Positions 45,101-52,903 of a stretch of 64,000 nucleotides of DNA are shown piece after piece; the first letter of the stretch is position 1; each line of letters starts with the position of its first letter. The DNA is from JAWKRB01 sp041389885 (GTDB taxonomy: Bacteria; Myxococcota_A; Polyangia; Polyangiales; Ga0077539). The position numbers and the translations under genes were made by a program. Under the pieces are notes generated by a model. The model had not been told where the DNA came from. It was given only the letters and a program-made list of their open reading frames with translations, and did no database searches. The stretch spans positions 62,001-126,000 of the forward strand of contig JAWKRB010000005.1 of NCBI GenBank assembly GCA_041389885.1, read 5' to 3'.

Positions 45101-47175
45101 CAGTTGGTGGTGCCCGCCGCGCAGCTCAGCTCGCAGGAGCCGCCGTTGCAGATCTCGCCGCTGGCGCAGCCGCGCCCGCACATGCCGCAGTTGGCGCGGT
45201 CGGTGTTGAGGTCGCGGCAGACGCCCGAGCAGTTGTTGAGCCCGGTGCCGCAGCTCACGGTGCAGGCGCCGCGCGAGCAGACCTGGCCCGCGGCGCAGGC
45301 CGCGCCGCACATGCCGCAGTGGTTGAGGTCGGTCTGCAGGTCGCGGCAGACCCCCGAGCAGTTCGAGAGCCCCGCGCCGCAGCTCACCGTGCACGCCCCC
45401 GCGGAGCACACCTCGCCCGCCGCGCAGCGCGTGCCGCAGGCGCCGCAGTTGCCGAGGTCGGACTGCAGGTCGCGGCACACGCCCGAGCAGTTGGTGGTGC
45501 CCGCGCCGCAGGAGACCTGGCACATGCCGCTGGAGCACACCTGGCCCGCCGCGCACGCGTTGCCGCACGCGCCGCAGTGGTTGAGGTCGGTGTCGAGGTC
45601 GCGGCACACCCCCGAGCACACGGTGGTGCCCGCGCCGCACGAGACCTGGCAGCTCCCCGCCGAGCACACCTGACCGCTGGGGCAGGCGTTGCCGCACATG
45701 CCGCAGTTGGCCCGGTCGGTGCTCAGGTCGCGGCACACGCCGGAGCAGTTGCTGGTCCCGGTGCCGCAGCTCACCGTGCACGCGCCGCGCGAGCACACCT
45801 GGCCGCTGGGGCAGGTGGTGCCGCAGGCGCCGCAGTTGTTGTTGTCGGTCTGCAGGTCGCGGCAGGTGCCGTCGCAGTTCGTGGTCACGCCGCCGCAGCT
45901 GACCTGGCACATGCCGCCGGAGCAGATCTGCCCCGCGGCGCACGCCATGCCGCAGCCGCCGCAGTTCAGCCGGTCGGTGCTGAGGTCGCGGCACGCGCCC
46001 ATGCAGTTCGTCGTGCCCGAGCCGCAGCTGACCTGGCACATGCCGCCGGAGCAGATCTGCCCCGCGGGGCACATCAGGTCGCACATGCCGCAGTGCGCGG
46101 TGTCGGTCTGCAAATCGCGGCAGACGCCCGAGCAGTTCGTCGTGCCGCCGCCGCACGAGACCCGGCACATGCCGCCGGAGCACACCTGCCCCGCGGCGCA
46201 CGCCACGCCGCAGGCGCCGCAGTTGGCGATGTCGTTCGAGAGGTCGCGGCAGGCCCCCATGCAGTCTGAGAGCCCTGCGCCGCAGGAGGTTACGCACGCG
46301 CCCGCGGTGCACACCTGGCCCGCCGCGCAGGCGTTGCCGCACGCGCCGCAGTTCTCGCGGTCGGTCTGCACGTTGCTGCACACGCTGTTGCAGTTGCTCA
46401 GCCCCGCGCCGCACATCGTCGCGCAGGTGCCGCTCGAGCAGAGCTGCCCGAAGGGGCACGCGTTGCCGCAGGCGCCGCAGTTGCGAATGTCTGCGCTGAG
46501 GTTGGTGCAGAACTCTCCCCCGCCCATCACGCCGGCGTCGGCGGTCAGGTCGGGGCAGGCCGTGCGGAGCTCGTCGCAGCGGAGCCGGCAGGCGCCCGCC
46601 TCGCAGGCGTATCCGTCGAGGCAGGTGTTGCCGCAGGCGCCGCAGTTCGCGCGGTCGTTCGTGATGTTGGCGCAGTAGCGCTCGTTGCCGCCGTCGGCGC
46701 CGCCGTCGGCGTCGCCCGAGCCGCGGGTGCACTCGGTCAGGCCGGCGCTGCACATGAAGGTGCACACGCCGCCGGAGCACACGCGGTCGCGGTCGCAGGC
46801 GCGCCCGCACACGCCGCAGTTCCGCGAGTCGGTGGAGAGGTTCACGCAGGTCAGCCCCGCGTCGGCGCTGCCGCAGAGGGTCTCCGCGGTCGAGCAGGTG
46901 GGCACGCATCCGCCGTTCTGGCAGGTCTCGCCGGCGCCGCACGCGCGGCCGCACTGGCCGCAGTTCTGCGCGTCGGTGGCGACCGAGACGCAGACGCCGC
47001 CGCAGGCGGTCTGCCCGGTGCCGCAGGTGACGTCGACCGAGCCGTCGGCGCCGCCGAGGTCCGAGGTCGAAGCGTCGCCCGGGCCGCCGACGAGCGAGGT
47101 GGTGTTGGTGCATGCCGCGAAGAGCAGCATGAAGAGAAGGGGGAGTGGACCCCGAGCGGATAGGAGAGGCCTCAT
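42166..47175 (-). CDS. Giant Cys-repeat lipoprotein (about 33 repeats)
   Basis: 1669-residue lipoprotein (lipobox LLFAAC, Cys22). After a short Asp/Ser linker come about 33 modules of ~40 residues with the pattern CGxGxTNCSGVCRDLxTD, then NCGxCGxxCxxGQVC and xxGxC. 25 of them contain the exact CRDL core, and N- and C-terminal copies are more divergent. Cys spacing implies disulfides in each module, giving a long rod. The last ~160 residues are a non-repeat domain (FVPCGNGTNTNCTEPV ... CSRYYVACR) suited to a tip or binding head. Similar proteins occur on myxobacterial surfaces and are often mis-named in databases. Transcribed alone; it converges with rarA. Confidence 0.88.
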   Translation of the reverse strand: MRPLLSARGPLPLLFMLLFAACTNTTSLVGGPGDASTSDLGGADGSVDVTCGTGQTACGGVCVSVATDAQNCGQCGRACGAGETCQNGGCVPTCSTAETLCGSADAGLTCVNLSTDSRNCGVCGRACDRDRVCSGGVCTFMCSAGLTECTRGSGDADGGADGGNERYCANITNDRANCGACGNTCLDGYACEAGACRLRCDELRTACPDLTADAGVMGGGEFCTNLSADIRNCGACGNACPFGQLCSSGTCATMCGAGLSNCNSVCSNVQTDRENCGACGNACAAGQVCTAGACVTSCGAGLSDCMGACRDLSNDIANCGACGVACAAGQVCSGGMCRVSCGGGTTNCSGVCRDLQTDTAHCGMCDLMCPAGQICSGGMCQVSCGSGTTNCMGACRDLSTDRLNCGGCGMACAAGQICSGGMCQVSCGGVTTNCDGTCRDLQTDNNNCGACGTTCPSGQVCSRGACTVSCGTGTSNCSGVCRDLSTDRANCGMCGNACPSGQVCSAGSCQVSCGAGTTVCSGVCRDLDTDLNHCGACGNACAAGQVCSSGMCQVSCGAGTTNCSGVCRDLQSDLGNCGACGTRCAAGEVCSAGACTVSCGAGLSNCSGVCRDLQTDLNHCGMCGAACAAGQVCSRGACTVSCGTGLNNCSGVCRDLNTDRANCGMCGRGCASGEICNGGSCELSCAAGTTNCSGVCRDLNTDRANCGMCGRACASGQVCSGGVCQVSCGSGTTNCSGVCRDLTTDRANCGACGRACMAGQVCSNSACSLSCGGGLNECSGVCRDLQTDRNHCGACGNACPSGQVCASGACQVSCGTGTTNCSGTCRDLQTDNSNCGMCGNACPGGRVCSAGMCVVTCEATFTNCSGVCRDLRTDRANCGACGRVCPSGQFCSAGACVVSCGSGLNDCGGVCRDLQTDRANCGSCGRTCGNGEVCTAGSCVISCGTGLTACSGVCRDLNNDSTNCGVCGARCASGQLCVSGVCAVSCATGTTNCSGVCRDLTNDRNHCGACGRACASGQVCAGGTCQVSCTAGLSECSGVCRDLSSDRANCGTCGNTCASGQVCAGGTCQVSCTAGLTACSGVCRDLSTDRAHCGACGNACASGQVCSGGACVVSCGGGLSNCSGTCRDLQNDLANCGACGRACVSGQVCSNGSCTLSCASGLTNCSNVCRDLTTDNNNCGACGRVCASGTVCSGSACTVSCQSGTTNCSGFCRDLSSDVRNCGACGRACASGQLCSSGVCTVSCATGLTNCSGVCRDLTTDNANCGACGRACASGTVCSNSTCTVSCGSGTTNCSGVCRDLQTDRLNCGACARACGTGQICTAGSCVVSCPTGQTNCSGTCRDLANDTTNCGACGRACAAGQVCSSGTCATTCASPLTNCSNVCVDPRNDPNNCGSCGRVCSFANAAAACASSACILATCNTNFGNCDNNATNGCEANLQTNTAHCGACGRACASGQTCVSGVCTTPCPTGQTLCSGACVNLQTNGNNCGSCGRVCTSSQTCISGSCVNANGTVLSVTGATIPVLFVPCGNGTNTNCTEPVARASCTNIGRQLVSHASNGINGVSSLGATSSCYWSISYFTNSSTDVAGQCLIGVSNAQWSSCCTLSQWHGNTVRVPTTLGEQFGYGSSNDTGYRSNLTNTTGTRWGCVTNATAASALSGCSRYYVACR
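42660..47050. repeat. Coding tandem repeats of about 120-126 bp
   Basis: Roughly 33 in-frame repeats on the minus strand encode the Cys modules of the giant lipoprotein. DNA-level identity is high between neighbours, for example repeated CGGTGTTGAGGTCGCGGC and GCCGCAGTTGGCGCGGTC blocks. Recombination or assembly collapse within the array is possible, so the copy number should be treated as provisional. Confidence 0.85.
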
Positions 47176-47272
47176 CCCAGAATAGTCTCAGATTTCGCCT
47201 CCCTGCGATCCCCCCTGATGGGCGACTTGACCCTTCGCACCGCCCTCGGGACGGGCATATGATCCGCGGCCT

Positions 47273-48712
47273 ATGGAGCCCCTCCAGCCCGACCCCGACC
47301 ATGACGCCTCGCTGCTCTCCCTGGCCACCGAGCTGCTCCCCGCGCGCTGGCGCCGCGACGTGCGCGTCGTGCGGCTCGTGGGCGCGGTCACCGTGCACTT
47401 TCGCGACGCCGAGGGCCTCCGCCACGCCTTCGACGTGCGCCCGCTGCAGGCCGAGAGCCGCGCGACGATCTCGGGCGAGCACCTCGCGTTCTCGTACCAG
47501 GAGGTCGACCCCGAGGTCGACGCCCTCGCCATGCTCGACGCGTACCGCGAGGCGCTGCAGGCCTTCGCCGCCCGCGAGGCCGACCTCCGCCCCTGGATGA
47601 CCCGCGCGCCGAAGCTCCGCGATGACTGCGAGCCCGCCTCGCCGGCGCTGCGCGAGGCGCTCGTCGAGTCGCTCCCCGAGGCGTGGCGCGGCGAGGCCGA
47701 GGCCCACGCCACCCTCGACGGCTTCGAGCTCCGGTTTCGCGACGAGGCGGGGATGCTCCACTGCTTCGAGGGGCGGCGCCTCGGCGTCGACGTGCCGGCC
47801 TTCGTGCGGGGCGAGCACCTCGCCTTCGCGTCGTCGGTCCTCGACGCGCGCATCGACCCGACGAGCTGGTCCGAGCGCTACCGCGAGGCCCTCGCGGTCT
47901 TCGTCGCGAACGAGGCGCGCATCGTCGACGCCCTCGGCGGGGCGACGGTCGAGGGCCCCGAGTTCGAGCCCGACGCGCCCGCGCGGGGGGAGCTCGAATT
48001 CGAGCCGCGCACCGACTGCGAGCCCGCCCCCGAGGCCCTCGTCGAGCTCCTCGGCCGCTCGCTGCCGCCCGAGTGGCGCCACGAGGTCGCCGGGTTCTCC
48101 ACCTTCGACGGCTTCGTGCTGCGGTTTCGCGACGCCGACGGCCGCCCCCACGGCCTCGAGGGCATGCGCGCCCGCGTGGGCGTAGGCGCGCTCGTGCGCG
48201 GCGCCAAGATGCTGTTCTCCCACGAGCGCCTCGCGCGGGGGCTCGACCTCAGCGCGCTCATCGGCAAGTACACCGAGGTGCTCCGCGAGTTCTCTGCCCG
48301 CGAAGACGAGATCCTCGCGCTGCTGCCTCCGCCCCGGGTCGAGGCCGAGCTGCCGCCGCCGCAGCACCGCGAGGCGCACGAGGCCGAGGTCCCCGAGGCG
48401 CTGGTCGCGCTCGTGCGCGAGCTGCTCCCCGAGGCGTGGCGCGCCGACCTGGGCCTCGCGATCGTCTCCGAAGAGTCGCTCATCGTGCGCGCGAAGGACG
48501 CCGCCGGGGTGCTCCACGCCCTCGACGTGCGCCGCCTCAAGCGCAACCAGCCGTGCATGCTCCGCGGGGAGGCCCTGGGGTACTCGTACACCAAGCTCGA
48601 CCCCGCCCTCGACGAGGCCGCGACGCTGCCGCTGTACCGCCAGATCCTCGAGCGATTCATCGCCCGCGAGCCCGAGCTGCGCGCGCACCTCGACGCCCTC
48701 GGCATGAACTGA
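47273..48712 (+). CDS. Four-repeat protein of an unrecognised family
   Basis: 479 residues made almost wholly of four ~95-110-residue repeats (about 14-108, 118-217, 243-345, 368-475). The repeat pattern is (A)LV-x-LLP-x-x-WR, then a strand (L/V)-x-F-R-D-x-x-G-x-x-H-x-(F/L)-(E/D), then RGEHLAFSY-x-x-LDP, then YREAL-x-x-F-x-A-R-E. No signal peptide or membrane helix, so it is probably cytosolic. It is followed 14 bases later by a radical SAM gene on the same strand, whose product begins with what looks like a fifth divergent copy. It could be a scaffold, a substrate or an adaptor for that enzyme. I do not recognise the domain. Confidence 0.8.
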   Translation: MEPLQPDPDHDASLLSLATELLPARWRRDVRVVRLVGAVTVHFRDAEGLRHAFDVRPLQAESRATISGEHLAFSYQEVDPEVDALAMLDAYREALQAFAAREADLRPWMTRAPKLRDDCEPASPALREALVESLPEAWRGEAEAHATLDGFELRFRDEAGMLHCFEGRRLGVDVPAFVRGEHLAFASSVLDARIDPTSWSERYREALAVFVANEARIVDALGGATVEGPEFEPDAPARGELEFEPRTDCEPAPEALVELLGRSLPPEWRHEVAGFSTFDGFVLRFRDADGRPHGLEGMRARVGVGALVRGAKMLFSHERLARGLDLSALIGKYTEVLREFSAREDEILALLPPPRVEAELPPPQHREAHEAEVPEALVALVRELLPEAWRADLGLAIVSEESLIVRAKDAAGVLHALDVRRLKRNQPCMLRGEALGYSYTKLDPALDEAATLPLYRQILERFIAREPELRAHLDALGMN

Positions 48713-48726
48713 GCGCCGCGGCCGTC

Positions 48727-50010
48727 ATGCCCGAGCCGCGCCTCACCCCCTACGTCGACGCGATCGTCCGCGAGGCGCGCGACGCGCTGTGCGCCCTCGC
48801 GGGGATCCCCCCTGAGTCGGTCACGGCCTTCGCCCTCGAGCGCGCCGAGCCCTCGGGCTTCGTCGCCCGCGTGACCCTGGCGCTCCCCGACGGCGCGCTC
48901 ACCCTCGAGGTCTTCGACGGCGCCGTCCCGCGGCAGGCGTGGTTTCGCACCGCGCGGCTGGGGTGGGGCTACCACGCGCCCGCGGGCGACGACCCCTTCT
49001 CCCGCCCCGGCGCGGCGGCGTGGCTCAAGGCGTTTCGTGAGCGGGTCACCGCCCGCGACCGCCCCGCGGTGCGCGCCCCCGAGCTCGCCGCGGCCCTCGA
49101 CGCCGTCGGGCGGTACCTCCCCCTCGCGCCAGGGCGCGACGAGGACTTTCGCCTCCTCATGCGGGGCCCCGACGGCGACGTGGGCGCCCTCTGGCTCGGC
49201 GTGCGCTGCGATCAAGACTGCGACCTCTGCTGGCAGGACCGCCGCGGCACCGACCCCCCCGCGGCGCTCTTCGCGACCTGGGTCGACGAGCTCGTCGCCG
49301 CGGGGCCGCGGTCGATCATCCTCAGCGGCGGCGAGCCCACGCTGCGCGACGACCTCCCCGACCTCGTGCGGCGCGCGAAGGCCGGGGGCGCCCACGTGGT
49401 CCTCGAGACGCACGCGATGGGCCTCGCCGATGACGCGCTGCGGGGGGCCCTGCGGGCGGCGGGGCTCGACGAGGTGGTGGCCTCGCTGCACAGCGCCGAC
49501 GCGGGCGTGAGCGACGCGATGACCCGCGCGCCGGGCGGGCACGCGCGCACCCTCGCGGGCATCGAAGCCTGCCTGCGCGACGGCCTCGCCGTGGGCCTGC
49601 ACTGCGTGGTCGACGCGCGCAACGCCGGGGGCCTCGCGGACCTCGCCGCGCTGGCGCTGGGCAGGCTCCGGGGCGTGCGCCGCGTGGCCTTCAGCGTGCC
49701 CACCCGGTACTTCGACGGCGGGCGCTACCGCGCGGCCATGGCGCCCATGGACCTCGTGCGCCCAGGGCTCACCGCGGCCCTCCGGGCGCTGCGCGCGGCG
49801 GGGGTCGAGGCGAGGGCGCTGGGCATGAGCGGATTTCCCCTGTGTGTGACCGAAGACCCTGCGCCGCAGCGAGACGTGACCGACGCCGAGCGGGGCGAGC
49901 GGGTGTACGGCGCGGCCTGCGAGGGCTGCGCGGCGCGGTCGCGGTGCGTCGGGGTGCCGTCGGTGTACCGCGAGGTGTTCGGCGACCGGGGACTCGCGCC
50001 GCGCGCGTGA
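48727..50010 (+). CDS. Radical SAM enzyme with C-terminal Cys cluster
   Basis: 427 residues. The radical SAM cluster motif CDQDCDLC (C-x3-C-x2-C) is at about residues 162-169, GGEPT (LSGGEPTLRDD) is near 201, and a C-terminal CEGCAARSRC (about 401-410), C-x2-C-x5-C, suggests an auxiliary cluster of the SPASM/twitch kind used in peptide modification. Residues 1-115 form a separate N-terminal domain (VTLALPDGALTLEVFDGAV ... LGWGYHAPAGDD ... AWLKAFRERV) resembling the repeats of the upstream protein. Between a repeat protein and a 2OG-type hydroxylase, it probably modifies a protein or peptide. Start ATG at 48727. Confidence 0.88.
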   Translation: MPEPRLTPYVDAIVREARDALCALAGIPPESVTAFALERAEPSGFVARVTLALPDGALTLEVFDGAVPRQAWFRTARLGWGYHAPAGDDPFSRPGAAAWLKAFRERVTARDRPAVRAPELAAALDAVGRYLPLAPGRDEDFRLLMRGPDGDVGALWLGVRCDQDCDLCWQDRRGTDPPAALFATWVDELVAAGPRSIILSGGEPTLRDDLPDLVRRAKAGGAHVVLETHAMGLADDALRGALRAAGLDEVVASLHSADAGVSDAMTRAPGGHARTLAGIEACLRDGLAVGLHCVVDARNAGGLADLAALALGRLRGVRRVAFSVPTRYFDGGRYRAAMAPMDLVRPGLTAALRALRAAGVEARALGMSGFPLCVTEDPAPQRDVTDAERGERVYGAACEGCAARSRCVGVPSVYREVFGDRGLAPRA

Positions 50011-50025
50011 TATCGTTCGCGGGCC

Positions 50026-50853
50026 ATGCACGACACGCCCAGGGATCCCGCTTCGACGCGCTGGGGGAGCACCTCGGCGGGTGATCCGCGCTCAGAGCGG
50101 GAGATCGACGAGCACCTCGAGCTGGTGCCCTTCATCGACCTGGGGGTGACCTTCGACCACGCCGCGTGCCTCGCCGAGGCGCGGGCGCTGCTGCCGCGCT
50201 TCGTGTCGTACCAGAGCGACCCCCGGTACAACATCACCCACTGGCGGGGGCTGGGCCTGCGCGCGCTGGGGGGGGATCCCGAGCGCGTCGCGGTGGCGCA
50301 GATCGGTCCGGGCGATCGCTATGAGACCACCTCCGTGGCCGCGGAGTGCCCGGCGACCATGGCCATGCTCCGCGAGCTCCTCGACTGGGACCGGGCGCAC
50401 TCCGTGGCCTTTCTCGCGCTGAGGCCGGGGAGCCGCATCGCGCCGCACATCGACGACCCCCAGCACGAGGTGATGCGCTCGGTGAACGTCGCGCTGAACA
50501 TGCCCGAGGGGTGCCGCTTCGTGATCGACACCGAGCCCGGCGGCGCGGCGGGGCCGTTCACCCGCGAGGTCCCCTTTCGCGCGGGCTCGGTGATGATGGT
50601 GAACGTCGCGCGCTACCACTACGTCGACAACCGCTCGAACGAGGTGCGCATTCACCTGGTCGCGCGCGGCCCGCTGCGGTGGTCGCCCGCGACGCTGCGC
50701 GACCGCGCGCGGGCGCAGAACGGGCTGAAGGACGAAGACGCCGTGCGCGCCGCCCTCGACGCGCGCTACGCCCGGCTGGGGCGCCCCGCCGACCACGACC
50801 CCGAGCCCACGCGCTACCAGCCCAAGCGCCGCGTCGAGCTCCCCGCGCGCTGA
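50026..50853 (+). CDS. Aspartyl/asparaginyl beta-hydroxylase family protein
   Basis: 275-residue Fe(II)/2-oxoglutarate-type dioxygenase predicted to hydroxylate Asp/Asn (or Arg) side chains. The iron-binding H-x-D is HIDD (about 143-146) in LRPGSRIAPHIDDPQHE. The second His is in MMVNVARYHYVDNRSNEVRIHLV, with the Arg expected to hold the 2-oxoglutarate carboxylate. CRFVID forms the core strand between. The C-terminal ~50 residues are charged and variable. It starts 15 bases after the radical SAM gene, same strand, so co-expression is likely. Targets unknown; the repeat protein at 47273 is an obvious candidate. Confidence 0.87.
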   Translation: MHDTPRDPASTRWGSTSAGDPRSEREIDEHLELVPFIDLGVTFDHAACLAEARALLPRFVSYQSDPRYNITHWRGLGLRALGGDPERVAVAQIGPGDRYETTSVAAECPATMAMLRELLDWDRAHSVAFLALRPGSRIAPHIDDPQHEVMRSVNVALNMPEGCRFVIDTEPGGAAGPFTREVPFRAGSVMMVNVARYHYVDNRSNEVRIHLVARGPLRWSPATLRDRARAQNGLKDEDAVRAALDARYARLGRPADHDPEPTRYQPKRRVELPAR

Positions 50854-50940
50854 CGGCGCCGCGTCCTCGCGGGGCGCGGCCGAGGGTCCGCGCGGCGGGG
50901 GTCCGCGCCCCCGACGGCCTTGACACCCGCGGGGCTAAGC

Positions 50941-52485
50941 ATGTTGATCCGTCGCGAGATGGCAGAGGCAGTCAACGCAGGCGACGTCGTCAACGGTCGA
51001 TACACCCTCATCGAGCGCGTCGACGACTGGGGCGTGGGCGAGACCTGGCGCGCCGACGACGCGCGCTTCGCCGACCGCCCCGTGGTGGTCAAGCTGCTGC
51101 TGAGCGGCGACGACGCGCTGACCTCCGTGGTGCTCACGCGCCTCGAGGCCGTGCGCGCGCTGCGCCACCCGCACGTGCTCCCGATGGTCGACCACGGCGC
51201 CTGGCGCGGCCGCGAGTTCGCGGTGCACGAGCACGGCCCGCTCTGCTCCCTGGGGACGTGGATCGACGAGCACCGGGCGAAGGGAGCGCTGATCCCGCTG
51301 GCGTTGCTCCGCGACGTGATCGAGCACGTCGGCGCCGCGCTCTCGGCGGGGCACCTCGACTCGCCGCCGGTGCTCCACGAGGGCGTCTCGCCCGCGTGCG
51401 TGATGCTCCGCCTGGGAGACGCCGCCGTGCGCGCGCGGGTGATGGACTTCGGCATCGTCCCCCTCGCCGAGCCCAAGTCGGTGCCCGCGGGGAGCGCGCG
51501 GGGCGTCGCCTGCATGGCGCCGGAGCAGTTTCAAGGCGAGCTCTCAGACCCGCGCACCGACGTGTTCTCCCTGGGCCTGCTCTCGCTCGAGCTCCTGGCC
51601 GCGCTCCCCGACCCCTCCGTCGTGCAGAGCGAGTACCGCGGCCGCGGCGACGTAACCGAGGCCGTGTGGAGCGTGATGCAGCGCGCCCTCTCCACCGCGC
51701 GCGAGGACCGCTTCGCCAGCGTGCAGGCCTTTCTCGACGCGCTCGCGCCGGCCTGGGAGCAGCGCGGCGAGCGCCCCGCCGCGGGTCCGGTGGCCGCCGA
51801 GGCCGCGCCCGCGTCGCCCGCCGCCCTCAGCGCCCCCGCGGCCCTCGAAGCCGCGCCCCCGCCCGTGATCGCCCCCCCCTCGCTCGACCAGGACCAGCCG
51901 CTCCGCTACCAGCTCCACGTCGACGACGTCGCCCCCGAGCGGGTCGCCTTCCCCTCCGCCCCGGTGCGCGTCGACGCGCCTGCGCCGCCGCGAAGCCCGA
52001 CCTACGAGATGCCCGCGCTCCCGTCGGCTCCCGCGGCGTTCCCGCCCCCGCCCGCGGCGTACCCGATGTCACCCGGCGACGAGGGCGCTCCCGGGTCCCG
52101 CACCCTGAGCTTCGACGTCGCGACGATCTTCCCTGACTTCGCGCCCGACGCCCGCGCCGACACCCTGTCGACGATGCGGTCCAACCGCGACCCCCAGGCC
52201 CTGATGGAGATGACCCGGCGGTACCGCATGCAAGCGGCCGCGCAGGCCGCCGCGGCGCCGCGGCCGCCGCCCACCTCGTCGGGCTTCATGCCCGCGCCCC
52301 CGATGGCGCCCCCGGCGGCGCCCGCCGCGCCCCCCCGCGCGATGGTCAAGCCGCCCGCGCCCCCGCCGCCCGCGCCTCCGCCCTCGGGGAGCCGCCGGGT
52401 GGTCGTCGCGGTGCTGGCGATGCTGCTCTCGTTCGGCGCCGTGCTCGGCGTGGTCTGGCTGCTGTTTCACACCCGCCGCCGCTGA
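50941..52485 (+). CDS. Membrane-anchored predicted pseudokinase
   Basis: 514 residues: an N-terminal Ser/Thr-kinase fold (about 20-280), a long Pro/Ala-rich linker (about 285-490) and a C-terminal membrane helix (VVVAVLAMLLSFGAVLGVVWLL). The ATP Lys is kept (VVVKLL, about residue 50), as are DFG (MDFGI, about 169) and APE (MAPEQF). The catalytic loop HRDxKxxN, however, is replaced by HEGVSPACVM, so the catalytic Asp and the Lys are lost and the Gly-loop is altered (DDWGVGETW). It should bind partners or nucleotide rather than phosphorylate. Starts at TTG 50920 or ATG 50959 are also possible. Converges with the DUF4280/VgrG genes (22-base gap). Confidence 0.85.
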   Translation: MLIRREMAEAVNAGDVVNGRYTLIERVDDWGVGETWRADDARFADRPVVVKLLLSGDDALTSVVLTRLEAVRALRHPHVLPMVDHGAWRGREFAVHEHGPLCSLGTWIDEHRAKGALIPLALLRDVIEHVGAALSAGHLDSPPVLHEGVSPACVMLRLGDAAVRARVMDFGIVPLAEPKSVPAGSARGVACMAPEQFQGELSDPRTDVFSLGLLSLELLAALPDPSVVQSEYRGRGDVTEAVWSVMQRALSTAREDRFASVQAFLDALAPAWEQRGERPAAGPVAAEAAPASPAALSAPAALEAAPPPVIAPPSLDQDQPLRYQLHVDDVAPERVAFPSAPVRVDAPAPPRSPTYEMPALPSAPAAFPPPPAAYPMSPGDEGAPGSRTLSFDVATIFPDFAPDARADTLSTMRSNRDPQALMEMTRRYRMQAAAQAAAAPRPPPTSSGFMPAPPMAPPAAPAAPPRAMVKPPAPPPPAPPPSGSRRVVVAVLAMLLSFGAVLGVVWLLFHTRRR

Positions 52486-52506
52486 GGGCGCCGGGGCGCG
52501 AGGTCG

Positions 52507-52896
52507 TCAGCCCGCGTCGACGGTGACCTGCCCGGGGTACGTCACCTGAATCACCCCTCCCCAGGCGCACATCGCCTGGGAGTCCTTGTCGAGGGCGGGG
52601 ACCTTGCCCACCATCACCATGGGCTTTCCAGGGGTCCAGGGAGCGGGCACGACCGGCACGCAGGGCATCGGCGTGAGCACCCCGAGGGCCGCCGCGGTGG
52701 CCGCGGCGACCGTGGGGTTCGAGGGGGAGCTGCACATCGCGAAGGGGACGATGTTCGCGATCGGGATGTTGTCCATGATCGTGGCGATCGGCATCTTCAC
52801 GCCGTTCACCATCTTCGTCGGCAGCACCACGAGCGACGCGGGCGCGGCGCCGAAGGAGCATTTGCACATGGCGCCCATGACAACGAGGTTCGACAT
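52507..52896 (-). CDS. DUF4280 PAAR-like protein (T6SS spike tip)
   Basis: 129-residue protein with the DUF4280 pattern: N-terminal VVMGAMCKCSFGAAPASLVVLP, then ANIVPFAMCSSPSNP, and TPMPCVPVVPAPWTPGKPMVMVGKVPALDKDSQAMCAWGGVIQV. The spaced cysteines and Gly/Pro turns fit a PAAR-like metal-stabilised cone that sharpens a VgrG trimer. It lacks any C-terminal toxin extension. It lies 7 bases downstream of vgrG on the same strand, the usual order for a tip pair. Confidence 0.85.
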   Translation of the reverse strand: MSNLVVMGAMCKCSFGAAPASLVVLPTKMVNGVKMPIATIMDNIPIANIVPFAMCSSPSNPTVAAATAAALGVLTPMPCVPVVPAPWTPGKPMVMVGKVPALDKDSQAMCAWGGVIQVTYPGQVTVDAG

Positions 52897-52903
52897 GGCG
52901 CCC

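Noticed and set aside
42491..45673. 1060-residue plus-strand open frame and other long frames over the giant Cys-repeat gene
   Set aside because: They mirror the periodicity of the minus-strand repeats and lack a plausible start or any family motif; the minus strand gives a lipobox and disulfide modules.
42660..47050. Regular ~120-bp periodicity that might suggest a CRISPR or other non-coding array
   Set aside because: Repeats are continuous, in frame, and vary mainly by conservative codons; there are no unique spacers.
50915..50945. TTGACA sequence just ahead of the pseudokinase start as a -35 box
   Set aside because: No -10-like hexamer at 16-18 bases, and the spacing would place transcription start inside the gene.
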